A stretch of DNA of 64,000 nt. Origin: Flammeovirgaceae bacterium BBD 1991-12. GTDB lineage: Bacteria; Bacteroidota; Bacteroidia; Cytophagales; Cyclobacteriaceae. Position 1 is the first letter of the stretch; each line of letters opens with the position of its first letter. Position numbers and translations under genes: made by a program. The notes under the pieces are model-generated. The model worked only from the letters and a program-made list of their open reading frames with translations, was not told the origin of the DNA and searched no databases. The stretch covers positions 1 through 64,000 of the forward strand of contig LYSV01000023.1 of the NCBI GenBank assembly GCA_001657315.1, given 5' to 3'. This document shows, piece after piece, positions 25,358 through 34,038 of this stretch.

Positions 25358-27310
25358 TCAGGCTGCTTTCAGTTTCATTGTTTGTACAGGAAAAACAAAT
25401 CGTAAAGTTGTCCCCTCGGCCGGAACAATGGTCAGCGTACCGCCAAGGTGCTTTGTAAGGCCTTCGATCAACCTGAATCCCATGGAGAGATGACGCCGTT
25501 CACTGAAGTTTTTTGGGAGACCAATGCCATTGTCGGCTATTTCCAAAACGAATTCATCTTCACTCACCTTTTGTAAAGTAATGTTAACTGCCCCCGGACC
25601 GCGCCCGTTAAAGCCGTGTTTGAGCGCATTTGTTAACGCCTCATTAATGATCAACCCCAGTGAAACAGCCTGGTCAGCATCCACCACGAATGAAGCCACA
25701 GATTGCTCAATATTCACACGCTCCAGCGGCATTAACGACTGTTGGATATATTCTACCAGTTGATAGACATAGTTTTGAATGTCGAGGCTGATGTCATTTG
25801 TTTGGTAAAGGTATTGATGGATCAGAGAGATCGTTTGTACCCGGCTCTTACTCTCCTGTAAGGCAGCTATGGCAGATCGGTCCTGGAGTTCGATGGATTG
25901 TGTGTCAAGGATACTCTGGATGATCTGAAGGTTGTTTTTCACCCGGTGGTGGATCTCCCTGATCAGCCTTTCCTTGTCGGCCAACGCCTGTGTAATGACC
26001 TCATTCTTTTGCTGTATGCTGTCTTTTTCGCGCTGACGGATGCGAAACAGGTAATAAAGCAGGAGAACGAAAATGAGTAAGATGACAGCAGCACCAGTGA
26101 AAACCCAGATCAGATTTTGCTGCTTTGCCACCTGCAGGGACTGGATCTGGTTTTGTTTTTCCAGTAATTCTATATCTCTCTGCTGCTTCTCCGTTTCATA
26201 TTTCACCTCCAGTGAGGCTATTTCTTTGATCTTATCTTCATTGATCGTGCTGTCTTTATAGGGTAAAGCGGCTTGAATATACTCCAACGCAGATTTATAA
26301 TTATTCATGGCTGCATATATGTTTGACAAAGCCTCATTGGATTCTGCCAATAATGTAAATACCGAGATTTCCTTAGCTATTTGTAATGCTTGTTTAGCCT
26401 GGTTGAGTGCTTCATCATATTTTTTAAATTCAAGGTTGATCCTGGCCAGTAAAAGCAGGGTGGATCCGGTTATCAGCTTATCACCAAATTTCCCAACATG
26501 GATGAGGTTTTCGCTGGCATACCGCCTGGCTGCATCATATTCCTTTAATCTGAAATGCGTTCTGCCCAGTCCTAAAAGGCATCTGGAGATGATATTATTG
26601 TTTTGAAGCTTTTTGGCCATATTCAGAGCTGTTTGAAGGTACTCTATTGATTCCTGGAGCTTGCCCTGGTTTTTAAATGTCGTTCCCATGCTATATTCTA
26701 TTATTGCCAACTGATTTTCAGCACTTAATTCTTTGGCAATATCACGGGCTATTTTGTAATACTCTAAACTGTTTTCATAGTCTTTTAAAACGCCATATAA
26801 ATTCCCAATATTTACAGCACTCGCTAATATACCACCCTTACTTCCCAATGCTTCTTCGTTGGCATAACAATTCAATGTGGCCTCCAAAGCATTCACATAA
26901 TCTCCTTTGGTTGTATATGCTACGCTTAAAACACTGTAGGCAGCCCCCAATGATGATGAATCTTTCCTGGCCTTTGCCATCTCCACACCCCTTATACCAT
27001 ATGCAATTGTGCTGTCATAATTACCTAAATAGTTGTGCGCCATGGCTGCAATTTGATTGGCAAGGAGCTCGGCTTTGGAATAACCGGTGACCCTGGCAAA
27101 GTTTATTAAGCTGTCAGCCAGCGCTAATGTGCTATCTGGTTTGGGATAGGCCAGGCGAAATCCTATTTTATAAAGAGCGAGAGCTCTGACGCTGTCATCC
27201 CCGGATGAGAAAAACACCTGTTTCAAGCTATCCATTTCGTTTTGCTTTTGGGCATTCGCGACTGAGCAAAAAGCCCATAAAATGACCAAAATCAGCTGCT
27301 TTGTTTTCAT
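25358..27310 (-). CDS. TPR-containing histidine kinase, HisKA_2 family
   Basis: This 650-residue kinase has a signal peptide, about seven TPR repeats in the periplasm (about 40-355), a coiled coil, a TM helix at about 400-422, then HisKA_2 (LIREIHHRVKNNLQIIQSI, with the phosphoacceptor in HHRVKNN) and a HATPase_c domain (NEALTNALKHGF, then EIADNGIGLP). HisKA_2 kinases usually pair with receiver-only or LytTR regulators; here the co-oriented partner, 25 bp downstream, is a sigma-54 activator. Confidence 0.92.
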   Translation of the reverse strand: MKTKQLILVILWAFCSVANAQKQNEMDSLKQVFFSSGDDSVRALALYKIGFRLAYPKPDSTLALADSLINFARVTGYSKAELLANQIAAMAHNYLGNYDSTIAYGIRGVEMAKARKDSSSLGAAYSVLSVAYTTKGDYVNALEATLNCYANEEALGSKGGILASAVNIGNLYGVLKDYENSLEYYKIARDIAKELSAENQLAIIEYSMGTTFKNQGKLQESIEYLQTALNMAKKLQNNNIISRCLLGLGRTHFRLKEYDAARRYASENLIHVGKFGDKLITGSTLLLLARINLEFKKYDEALNQAKQALQIAKEISVFTLLAESNEALSNIYAAMNNYKSALEYIQAALPYKDSTINEDKIKEIASLEVKYETEKQQRDIELLEKQNQIQSLQVAKQQNLIWVFTGAAVILLIFVLLLYYLFRIRQREKDSIQQKNEVITQALADKERLIREIHHRVKNNLQIIQSILDTQSIELQDRSAIAALQESKSRVQTISLIHQYLYQTNDISLDIQNYVYQLVEYIQQSLMPLERVNIEQSVASFVVDADQAVSLGLIINEALTNALKHGFNGRGPGAVNITLQKVSEDEFVLEIADNGIGLPKNFSERRHLSMGFRLIEGLTKHLGGTLTIVPAEGTTLRFVFPVQTMKLKAA

Positions 27311-27384
27311 GATGCATAGTTTAAACTATTGTCATTTTGTCTTTTGATTAAAAATCCAATCGCGTTCGTTGGGGTATTTTGAAA

Positions 27385-27407
27385 CAGGAATACTTATGAT
27401 ATTCCTG
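27385..27407. promoter_or_regulatory. Inverted repeat in the kinase 5' leader
   Basis: CAGGAATA and TATTCCTG form a perfect 8-bp inverted repeat with a 7-nt centre, 75-97 bp upstream of the kinase start. On the plus strand it is followed by TTTTTT. It could be an operator or a hairpin in the leader. The other DNA between 27311 and 27650 shows no gene. Confidence 0.4.
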
Positions 27408-27653
27408 TGATTTTTTGATGCTACCGTACTGGAATGAATGTAACCGGGATTTGCCTGCTCCTAAATGATCACCCTTTGAGTTGCTTACGCCCCTCACATG
27501 ATGGTATCCATCAGTGATGATAAGGGACGAATACAACGCTACGTGACAGGACCGGGGGCTTGAAGTTTTCATATCAGGTCTATTAATTAGTGGGCCGCCT
27601 TGGTTGTTTTTATACCTATTAATTTACTAAATATGAAAATTGGAAAAGGGTGA

Positions 27654-27699
27654 TTTTTGATATATCACAAAAACAAAAAATCATTTTTTGATCACAAAA
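27654..27699 (+). promoter_or_regulatory. Two candidate upstream activator dyads
   Basis: TTTTTGATATATCACAAAA (27654-27672) and TTTTTTGATCACAAAA (27684-27699) each have a palindromic core (TGATATATCA and TGATCA) flanked by T-runs and A-runs. Their centres are 29 bp apart, close to three helical turns. They lie about 70-100 bp upstream of a candidate sigma-54 -12/-24 site, the usual place for enhancer-binding protein sites. They could instead bind the AraC-type regulator encoded just downstream. Confidence 0.45.
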
Positions 27700-27745
27700 T
27701 GACTATGGTGCTGATATTCAATTGCTTACTCCAAACTTTATTTTT

Positions 27746-27761
27746 TGGCACTTCTCTTGAA
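27746..27761 (+). promoter_or_regulatory. Candidate sigma-54 promoter for araC-MFS
   Basis: TGGCACTTCTCTTGAA fits the -24/-12 consensus (TGGCACnnnnnTTGCA) except that the -12 GC is GA. The GG and GA are separated by exactly 10 bp. The predicted start would be about 20 bp before the araC ATG at 27791. The neighbouring minus-strand operon encodes a sigma-54 activator. Confidence 0.4.
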
Positions 27762-27790
27762 ATTTTCTGCATGGATCAACATACGAAATC

Positions 27791-28630
27791 ATGCAATCAC
27801 CCGAGCATTCATTGCGGAAATCTATCTTTGACCTGGACGGGTCGGGAATACCGCCATTCATCAAGCTTGAAAGAGCCTATTTGAAACCTGGACTGAGCCT
27901 TCTGCACTGGTCTCACAAGATCACTTTCTTTATGTATTTTGATGATCAGACAACGGGCCGTTTCCTCGGAAGGAAACCTGCTGAGAGGATCAGGAAATGG
28001 GCGTACCAGTATCTGTGCTTCGAATTCTCCAGTGATACAAGTATCTGTAATGAATCACCAATGCCCGTGTTAGGGGTCAGGGGAGGCGAAGTTTTTGAGT
28101 ACCCGTTTGATGGTAATGGACGCTTGTCTGACGGAAGGCCCATGGCTCTGGATGCATTAAGTTGCCAGTTATTAAGTCGTTTGTTCAGGGAACTGTGTTG
28201 TACATCTGAGGCTGGCCACCCTGGTTATATCTCGGGCATAGTCCATTTACTGGTGGCTCATCTTTTCCATTATCGGCTACGGGATCGGTTCCGCGAAGGT
28301 GGCCTCACTCCCTGGAAAGTAGCCAGGGTTACTGCTTTCATGCAGGAGCACCTTTCCGAGCTTTTTACGCTGACTGAGCTGGCAGATCATTTAAAGATAA
28401 GCCCCGGGTATCTCTGTACCCGGTTCAGGCAAAGTACGGGTTTCACCCCCTTTGCATATTTAAATAAACTCAGGATGGAAAAAGCCATGGAGCTTTTACA
28501 AAACACAGACATGCTGGTGATCCAGGTGGCGCTTGAAGTTGGCATTGACAACCATGCCCAGTTTTGCCGGGCTTTTAAAAAGTTTTATGGACTATCCCCC
28601 AGCCGGGTCAGGAAACAGGAGTGGGATTGA
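27791..28630 (+). CDS. AraC family transcriptional regulator
   Basis: This 279-residue soluble regulator has an N-terminal sensor domain without an obvious cupin signature and a C-terminal double helix-turn-helix (about 178-275). Conserved blocks are LFTLTELADHLKISPGYLC, then FRQSTGFTPFAYLNKLRMEK and the terminal VGIDNHAQFCRAFKKFYGLS, SPSRVRK. It is followed 25 bp downstream by an MFS exporter gene, so it probably activates that gene. It is divergent from the TPR kinase-sigma-54 regulator pair. Confidence 0.88.
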   Translation: MQSPEHSLRKSIFDLDGSGIPPFIKLERAYLKPGLSLLHWSHKITFFMYFDDQTTGRFLGRKPAERIRKWAYQYLCFEFSSDTSICNESPMPVLGVRGGEVFEYPFDGNGRLSDGRPMALDALSCQLLSRLFRELCCTSEAGHPGYISGIVHLLVAHLFHYRLRDRFREGGLTPWKVARVTAFMQEHLSELFTLTELADHLKISPGYLCTRFRQSTGFTPFAYLNKLRMEKAMELLQNTDMLVIQVALEVGIDNHAQFCRAFKKFYGLSPSRVRKQEWD

Positions 28631-28655
28631 CTTAGATCATCAAAAACTCAACACT

Positions 28656-29858
28656 ATGCTAACTGCCAAAAAATCTAAAAATAGTCTGACCCGGCTCACA
28701 TTGCTACTTTCTGCCGGTTTCACTGTCATGTCAGGCGCCATAGTGGCAGCCTCTTTACCGCAGGTCAGGGAAGTCTTTGCCGAAGTAAATCATGTGGAAC
28801 TGTTGAGTCGCCTGTTGCTTACCCTTCATGCCATATTCATCGCTGTATTTTCGCCTTTAGCGGGATTGATAGCCGATAAAGTGGGCAGGAAAAAATTGTT
28901 GATCGGGTCGCTGATACTTTATGGTCTGGCAGGATCATCCGTTGTTGGGTTAGATGACCTTTGGGCTATTTTGGGTAGCCGTATAGGTTTGGGGCTGGCT
29001 GTAGCGGGCCTGATGACAGCCAGTACCACCCTGGTGGCCGATTACTATCAAGGTGAGGAAAGGGACAGGTTTTTAGGGTGGCAGGCCGCGGTTATGTCTT
29101 TTGGCGGAGTGGTATTTATTGGCCTGGGCGGCTGGCTGGCTGATATCCATTGGCGAGGCCCTTTTTTGGTATATGCACTTACATTGCTGCTCATCCCCCT
29201 TGCACAACATTCTATTACAGATCTGCAAAAACCACAATCGAAAAAAACGGTCAATAAGAGGTTAAATAGGAAATTAAGATTAAATCTGGCAGGTCTGTAT
29301 GACCCTGTCCTGTTCGGTATGTCTGCTTTTTACCTTGCTCCGGTGCAGGTCCCCTTTTTGCTGGTGGAACTCGACGGGGCCACGGACAGCACTTCTATAG
29401 GTCTTTCGCTGGCTGCGATGACACTTACAGGAGCCATAACCTCTCTTCTTTTTGAACGAATTAAATCAAAGCTTAATGTTTCCTTTTTGTATGCACTGGC
29501 ATTTTCTGCGCTGGGGATCGGATACATTATTATAGGTTTTGCTGAGATATATGCCGTAGTTACCGTAGGGCTGCTGATCAGTGGTATAGGTGTTGGACTG
29601 ATCATGCCCATTACCAACTCCCTGGTAATGTCCCTTATCCGTGGGGCATTTCGGGGTAGGGCTATGGGCTGGATCAGCACTTTCGTTTATGGAGGACAAT
29701 TTCTGTCACCCATACTTTCACAACCAGTCATCCGTACTTTTTCCATTTCATGGTCCTTCTCATTGACAGGTTGGACTGTACTAATGTTGGGGTTGGGGTT
29801 TTTGATTTACGCTGTTTTGCCGACGGCAAGCCTCTTGAATGATAAAGAGCCTCTGTAA
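28656..29858 (+). CDS. MFS transporter (drug:H+ antiporter type)
   Basis: This 400-residue permease has 12 predicted TM helices. The loop 2-3 motif GLIADKVGRKKLLIG is the diagnostic MFS motif A. GLGLAVAGLMTASTTLVADY in TM4-5 resembles the motif B/C region of drug exporters. The ATG at 28656 was preferred because the upstream frame overlaps the araC gene and lacks a start context. It probably exports a small toxic compound. Its promoter appears to be the one in front of araC. Confidence 0.88.
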   Translation: MLTAKKSKNSLTRLTLLLSAGFTVMSGAIVAASLPQVREVFAEVNHVELLSRLLLTLHAIFIAVFSPLAGLIADKVGRKKLLIGSLILYGLAGSSVVGLDDLWAILGSRIGLGLAVAGLMTASTTLVADYYQGEERDRFLGWQAAVMSFGGVVFIGLGGWLADIHWRGPFLVYALTLLLIPLAQHSITDLQKPQSKKTVNKRLNRKLRLNLAGLYDPVLFGMSAFYLAPVQVPFLLVELDGATDSTSIGLSLAAMTLTGAITSLLFERIKSKLNVSFLYALAFSALGIGYIIIGFAEIYAVVTVGLLISGIGVGLIMPITNSLVMSLIRGAFRGRAMGWISTFVYGGQFLSPILSQPVIRTFSISWSFSLTGWTVLMLGLGFLIYAVLPTASLLNDKEPL

Positions 29859-29967
29859 ACAAAATCATAATATTCATCAACCCTCGAAATGATTGCAAAG
29901 CAAAATTAGAGATCAGGCGTGATATTGAAATTGATATGTGGTTTTTCCCATCTGAGTAGACAAAAAA

Positions 29968-31158
29968 TTGGAAGATATATTATTTATCGGGCTTTTGGTA
30001 ATGTCAGGTTATCTGCTTGGTGAGCTGGCACAAAAAACGGGCCTGCCGAAAGTTTCGGGGTACATCATGGCGGGGTTGCTTTTGAATCCGGGTATACTTG
30101 GCATTGGCCTCAGAAACGTTGAACCAGGCTCCGGTATAGTCATTGATACCTGTCTTGCGTTTATCACTTTCGAAGTGGGAGGTACGCTTCTTTTTCCAAA
30201 ACTAAAAAAGTCCGGGGCAGTCATAATAGGTATAACCTGCGCGGAGACCTTAGGTGCATCTTTGATGGTCTTTACAGGTTTTATGATCCTTTTTTCTTCG
30301 CTATTACCCGGGCTTATGGTGCCATTGAGCGTTTTACTGGCAGCCTTGGCTGCACCTACAGATCCTTCGGCTACATTGGCCGTGACCCACGAGTACAAGG
30401 CGAAAGGAGAGGTGTCGGATACCATCATGGAGGTGGCGGCTTTTGATGATGCACTGGGGATCATAATTTATAGCCTTGCAATAGGTATAGCCTCGGCACA
30501 TATGGAAAGTACCACTTCCCATTCATTGACTGGCGCTGCATTACCTATCGGAGTAGGCGTTGGAATAGGGATTGGCTATGGAATTGTTTTTAATATGATG
30601 ACCTCTTTTTTTAAGTCTTCCGGGGAGCAAACCGTTATCGTGCAGGTATTGGGTTTTCTCACACTCTGTTATGGTACCAGTGCATGGCTTCATGGAGATG
30701 CGCTTTTATCTACCATGATCATGGGCATGATGGTGGTTAACTTCAACCCTAAGCAGGAAGAGATCTTTGGAGTTCTGGAACGCTACACAGAGAACCTCGT
30801 CTTTATTTTTTTCTTTGCGCTGAGCGCCTGCCAACTTGATCTGTCGATGTTGAAGGACTCTGCCATTTTCATAGTTTTGTTCGTGCTCCTCAGGGCCATA
30901 GGCAAATATACAGGGGTATATTGGAGTGCTTCGGCGATGGGCAGGTCCTCCAATGTAAAAAAGTATACAGCAGGAGGATTGATCCCACAGGGAGGTATTG
31001 TTATTGGCCTGGCGCTTACCTTGGGAAATAACGAAATATTGGCCCCCCTTGCAGACCTGGTGATCAGTACCGTCATGGGGGCTACGCTTATTCACGAAGT
31101 GCTGGGGCCACTCATAGCCAAAGCCACCTTAAAAAAGGCAGGGGAGACAGGGGGGTAG
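29968..31158 (+). CDS. CPA2-type cation:proton antiporter
   Basis: This 396-residue membrane protein has 11-13 TM helices of the Na+/H+ exchanger family (PF00999). TM1 GELAQKTGLPKVSGYIMAGL shows the usual Gly-Pro pattern. The unwound-helix motif TDPSATLAV and the paired aspartates in VAAFDDALGI correspond to the ion-binding site of CPA2 proteins. No C-terminal TrkA domain is present, so it is shorter than KefB/KefC. The start is TTG at 29968; an ATG at 30001 would remove part of TM1. It may use Na+ or K+ and is set apart from its neighbours. Confidence 0.85.
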   Translation: MEDILFIGLLVMSGYLLGELAQKTGLPKVSGYIMAGLLLNPGILGIGLRNVEPGSGIVIDTCLAFITFEVGGTLLFPKLKKSGAVIIGITCAETLGASLMVFTGFMILFSSLLPGLMVPLSVLLAALAAPTDPSATLAVTHEYKAKGEVSDTIMEVAAFDDALGIIIYSLAIGIASAHMESTTSHSLTGAALPIGVGVGIGIGYGIVFNMMTSFFKSSGEQTVIVQVLGFLTLCYGTSAWLHGDALLSTMIMGMMVVNFNPKQEEIFGVLERYTENLVFIFFFALSACQLDLSMLKDSAIFIVLFVLLRAIGKYTGVYWSASAMGRSSNVKKYTAGGLIPQGGIVIGLALTLGNNEILAPLADLVISTVMGATLIHEVLGPLIAKATLKKAGETGG

Positions 31159-31381
31159 GTTATCCGTTTCTCAGGGCTATGCTCATCTTTGTAGAATTTA
31201 AAAGTGAGGACGATCCTCTTCTTTCCTCTGACTCTGTCATAATCCTGGTCAACTGGCATAATCATAGCAAAGCTTTGACCTTCCAAAATAATGACATTTA
31301 ACTAAAGATTTTGATCAGTCTTTTAAAAAAGACTAAGTGCTAAATGATCAGTATAATGACCAGGTAGTGATGATAAACATC

Positions 31382-31399
31382 AAGCGGGTATGCCCGCTT
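31382..31399. terminator. GC-rich hairpin, possible terminator
   Basis: AAGCGGG and CCCGCTT form a 7-bp stem with a 4-nt loop. There is no long T-run, so rho-independent function is uncertain. The rest of 31159-31494 shows no gene. Confidence 0.35.
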
Positions 31400-31494
31400 T
31401 ACGAGCGACCCGGATCATGATTAAAGTATTACCCAATACTCTTAGCCATAAAGGAGTTAAGTAAATCCAGTAGATAAAAAACCAGATAAAAAGA

Positions 31495-32139
31495 ATGATT
31501 ATGAAAAACCAATATCAGAAACTTGATCCAAAAAATGCAGCTATGCTGCTGATTGATCACCAGGTAGGTACTATGGCTTTTGGCATTTCCGACATGGATG
31601 CTACCAATCTCAAGAACAACACACTTTGGCTGGCCGAGGCAGCAAAAGTGTTTGATATGCCCGTCATTTTGACCACCAGTAACCCGAACGGTGCAAACGG
31701 CCCGCTTTTCAAAGAGCTCACCGACCTTTTACCTGATGCCCCGATCATCGACCGTGTGATCATTGATGCATGGCAGGATGAGAATTTTGTAGGTGCGGTA
31801 AAGGCAACGGGCCGTGAGCAACTGGTCATGGCCGGGGTAACCGCTGATGTATGTCTTGCCTTTCCCGCGATAGGCGCGGCAGGTGAGGGATACGATGTAT
31901 ATGCTGTTATGGACGCTTCAGGTACCATTAACCAGCATGCGATGTTAGCCTCAATGTTCCGCATGGACCGGGCAGGGGTGAAGATCGCCAATACCAACAT
32001 GGTAGTAGCCGAGCTTCAGATGGATTGGACCCTGCCTACAGCTATGGATACCGCTGGACTTTATCAGAAAAGGCTGCCTAACTTCGGCTATATCTATCAG
32101 CATATGGAGTTTATTCAGTCCAAAACCACTGCTACATAA
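31495..32139 (+). CDS. Isochorismatase-family cysteine hydrolase
   Basis: This 214-residue hydrolase of the isochorismatase-like fold resembles E. coli YcaC. The catalytic triad is partly visible: Asp in MLLIDHQVG (about residue 20) and the nucleophile Cys in MAGVTADVCLAF (about residue 121); the Lys is less clear. The cis-peptide motif GVTADVC is intact. The substrate is unknown; family members hydrolyse isochorismate, nicotinamide or N-carbamoyl compounds. Two ATGs occur (31495, 31501). It lies 92 bp before a dps gene in the same direction, which may point to a stress-related unit. Confidence 0.87.
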   Translation: MIMKNQYQKLDPKNAAMLLIDHQVGTMAFGISDMDATNLKNNTLWLAEAAKVFDMPVILTTSNPNGANGPLFKELTDLLPDAPIIDRVIIDAWQDENFVGAVKATGREQLVMAGVTADVCLAFPAIGAAGEGYDVYAVMDASGTINQHAMLASMFRMDRAGVKIANTNMVVAELQMDWTLPTAMDTAGLYQKRLPNFGYIYQHMEFIQSKTTAT

Positions 32140-32231
32140 GAGATACATAAGCATAAGGTTGACAAACGTATCAACCGGTAAATTAAGGGACTTGTCCCAA
32201 CCATTAAATTCAACCACTTACAAACCATCTT

Positions 32232-32708
32232 ATGGAAAAAACAGAAATAGGTATCGCGGCAGTGAATCGTGAAAGTGTCGCATATTTGCTCAATATATTG
32301 CTGGCCGATGAGCATGTACTATATATAAAAACACGCAACTATCATTGGAATGTGCGAGGCATGCACTTTCAAAGCCTGCATAAATTCTTTGAAGGTCAAT
32401 ACGAAGAGCTGGCGGACCTGATCGATGATATTGCCGAACGGATAAGGTCGTTGGGACACTACGCAGTCGCAGCCATGAAAGATTATGTAAACATCACAAG
32501 ATTGCTTGAGACCAACCATACCGATGGTGATGCCCAAAAGATGCTGCAAAACCTGCTTGTTGACCATGAAACAATTATCAGAATACTGCGGGATGACATG
32601 ATACAGGAGACCGGCAAATACAAGGATGCCGGCACTGGTGATTTCATTACCGGAGTAATGGAAAAACATGAGAAAATGGCGTGGATGATCAGGGCCTATA
32701 TGGAATAA
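32232..32708 (+). CDS. dps: Dps family DNA-protecting ferritin-like protein
   Basis: This 158-residue protein has the four-helix ferritin-like fold. The inter-subunit ferroxidase ligands are present: His38 in NYHWNVRG, His50 in LHKFFEGQYEELADLIDD, Asp and Glu on the following helix turn, ending with AERIRSLG. It should form a 12-mer that oxidises iron with peroxide and shields DNA in starvation. The short N-terminus lacks a Lys-rich tail, so direct DNA binding is uncertain. Confidence 0.92.
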   Translation: MEKTEIGIAAVNRESVAYLLNILLADEHVLYIKTRNYHWNVRGMHFQSLHKFFEGQYEELADLIDDIAERIRSLGHYAVAAMKDYVNITRLLETNHTDGDAQKMLQNLLVDHETIIRILRDDMIQETGKYKDAGTGDFITGVMEKHEKMAWMIRAYME

Positions 32709-32748
32709 AGTGAAAACGGTGCTGGTGTCTGCGTAGTACTCTGGATGA

Positions 32749-32904
32749 TATAAAGCCGGGGTTTCCAAGAGTCAGCTCAAAACGGAGTTTCAGGGTTTTT
32801 ATACACAACTTTTTGAGAAAGAAAATGGGCTGGCCAATGGAATGCCGGATTACATTGATATAAGATCCTGGCTGGAGTCAAAGCTGGGGCTTATCTCCAC
32901 ATGA
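32749..32904 (+). pseudogene. Short orphan coding fragment after dps
   Basis: A 52-codon frame without a start codon has protein-like composition (KSQLKTEFQGFYTQLFEKEN, then MPDYIDIRSWLESK) and ends at 32902-32904. Stops close it upstream. It may be the tail of a lost gene. Nothing is recognised. Confidence 0.25.
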
Positions 32905-32958
32905 GGCCTTTCGTAGTCTGAAAGATCCGATTCCGGTGAAGATATTTTAATTGATATT

Positions 32959-34038
32959 TTAGCCCGGCACCCTGATCAGCCTTACCGGGTATGTTTTGCC
33001 TGAGTACCATTGTGGTACATACAGGTTTTCGTCATCGTCTACACATACATCATGTGGATTAAGAAAAGTCCGCTGGTCGTAAACCAGCGGTTTCAACAGG
33101 CCGTTTTCGTATTCAGGAGCTTCTGCACCAGGCGCTGAAACTACCCTGTTGCTTTTATCCAGTATGATGACCATACCATCGTAGCTAAACCAGGATTGGG
33201 TAACAATAACAGCAAAATAGAGGTAATCTCCTTTAATGACCGGCCGGCAGATAGACGCCCCCGGCAGCCGGATCGTTTCAAGATATTTGCCATTTAGTGT
33301 GAACCGCTTGAATTCATTTTTGGTGCGTGAGGTGATCAGTAACACGGGATTGTTCTTATCTCGCTGATCCACCACAATGCCATGGCAGCAATCGAACTGA
33401 CTGTCACCGTCGCCCTTACCCCCAAAATGCCTGATGTATTCGCCCTTATGGTTATACTGAATGATCCAGTTCTCTCCATATCCATCGGCCACATAGAAGT
33501 CACCATTGGGTGCAACTGCTACCTCGGTAGGTTTAAACCTCTCTGCTGAAGCATATACATGGGCTTCTGTAGGGTAGTTTAATTTCATGACTGTTTTACC
33601 GTTCAGGGTAGTCTTGTACACCTTGTTGAGCTCCGAATCCGTCATGAAAAGCACCTCTTCGCCACCCTCATCAGCTATGGTAAGGCCATGAGCGCCGGGC
33701 AGGTCCAGTGTCCATGTATTCAGTACTTTGCCGGATCTGTCATAAATGAGTACATTATTTATGGTTTCGTTGGTCAGTAAGATCAGTCTCCCTTTGCTGT
33801 CCTGAACCATTTCATGGCAGTCTTTCACAGGTATCTTCCGGGGGTTTTGAATTCCCCACTCCTTATCTACTCTGTATTTAAACTCGCCATGGCCTACTAC
33901 ATAATCTTCTTTACCCGTTTTTTTCTTTTCAGTGTTTCTGTAATTAAAGGAAGGTAGTGTCACACCAGCTCCCAGCAATACGGACAGCTCTCCTAGAAAC
34001 TTTCTTCTGTGATTATTTTTTGAGTTGATCATATTCAA
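32959..34038 (-). CDS. NHL-repeat six-bladed beta-propeller protein
   Basis: This 359-residue protein starts with a Tat-like leader (NHRRKFLGELSVLLGAG), suggesting export after folding. The rest is a beta-propeller with NHL/6-bladed repeats: VQDSKGRLILLTNETIN, then VAVAPNGDFYVADGYGENW, then NGKYLETIRLPGA, then VCVDDDENLYVPQW. The H-x-x-x-x-D and CCHGIVV segments resemble peptidylglycine amidating-lyase-like propellers. It is the last gene of the planctomycete-style operon and overlaps the membrane cytochrome gene by 4 bp. A role in reading out or hydrolysing a sugar-derived substrate is only an inference. Confidence 0.75.
   Translation of the reverse strand: MNMINSKNNHRRKFLGELSVLLGAGVTLPSFNYRNTEKKKTGKEDYVVGHGEFKYRVDKEWGIQNPRKIPVKDCHEMVQDSKGRLILLTNETINNVLIYDRSGKVLNTWTLDLPGAHGLTIADEGGEEVLFMTDSELNKVYKTTLNGKTVMKLNYPTEAHVYASAERFKPTEVAVAPNGDFYVADGYGENWIIQYNHKGEYIRHFGGKGDGDSQFDCCHGIVVDQRDKNNPVLLITSRTKNEFKRFTLNGKYLETIRLPGASICRPVIKGDYLYFAVIVTQSWFSYDGMVIILDKSNRVVSAPGAEAPEYENGLLKPLVYDQRTFLNPHDVCVDDDENLYVPQWYSGKTYPVRLIRVPG

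Noticed and set aside
27348-27572. 74-codon minus-strand frame upstream of the TPR kinase
   Set aside because: No ribosome site, no domain, low-complexity composition; it sits in a regulatory region.
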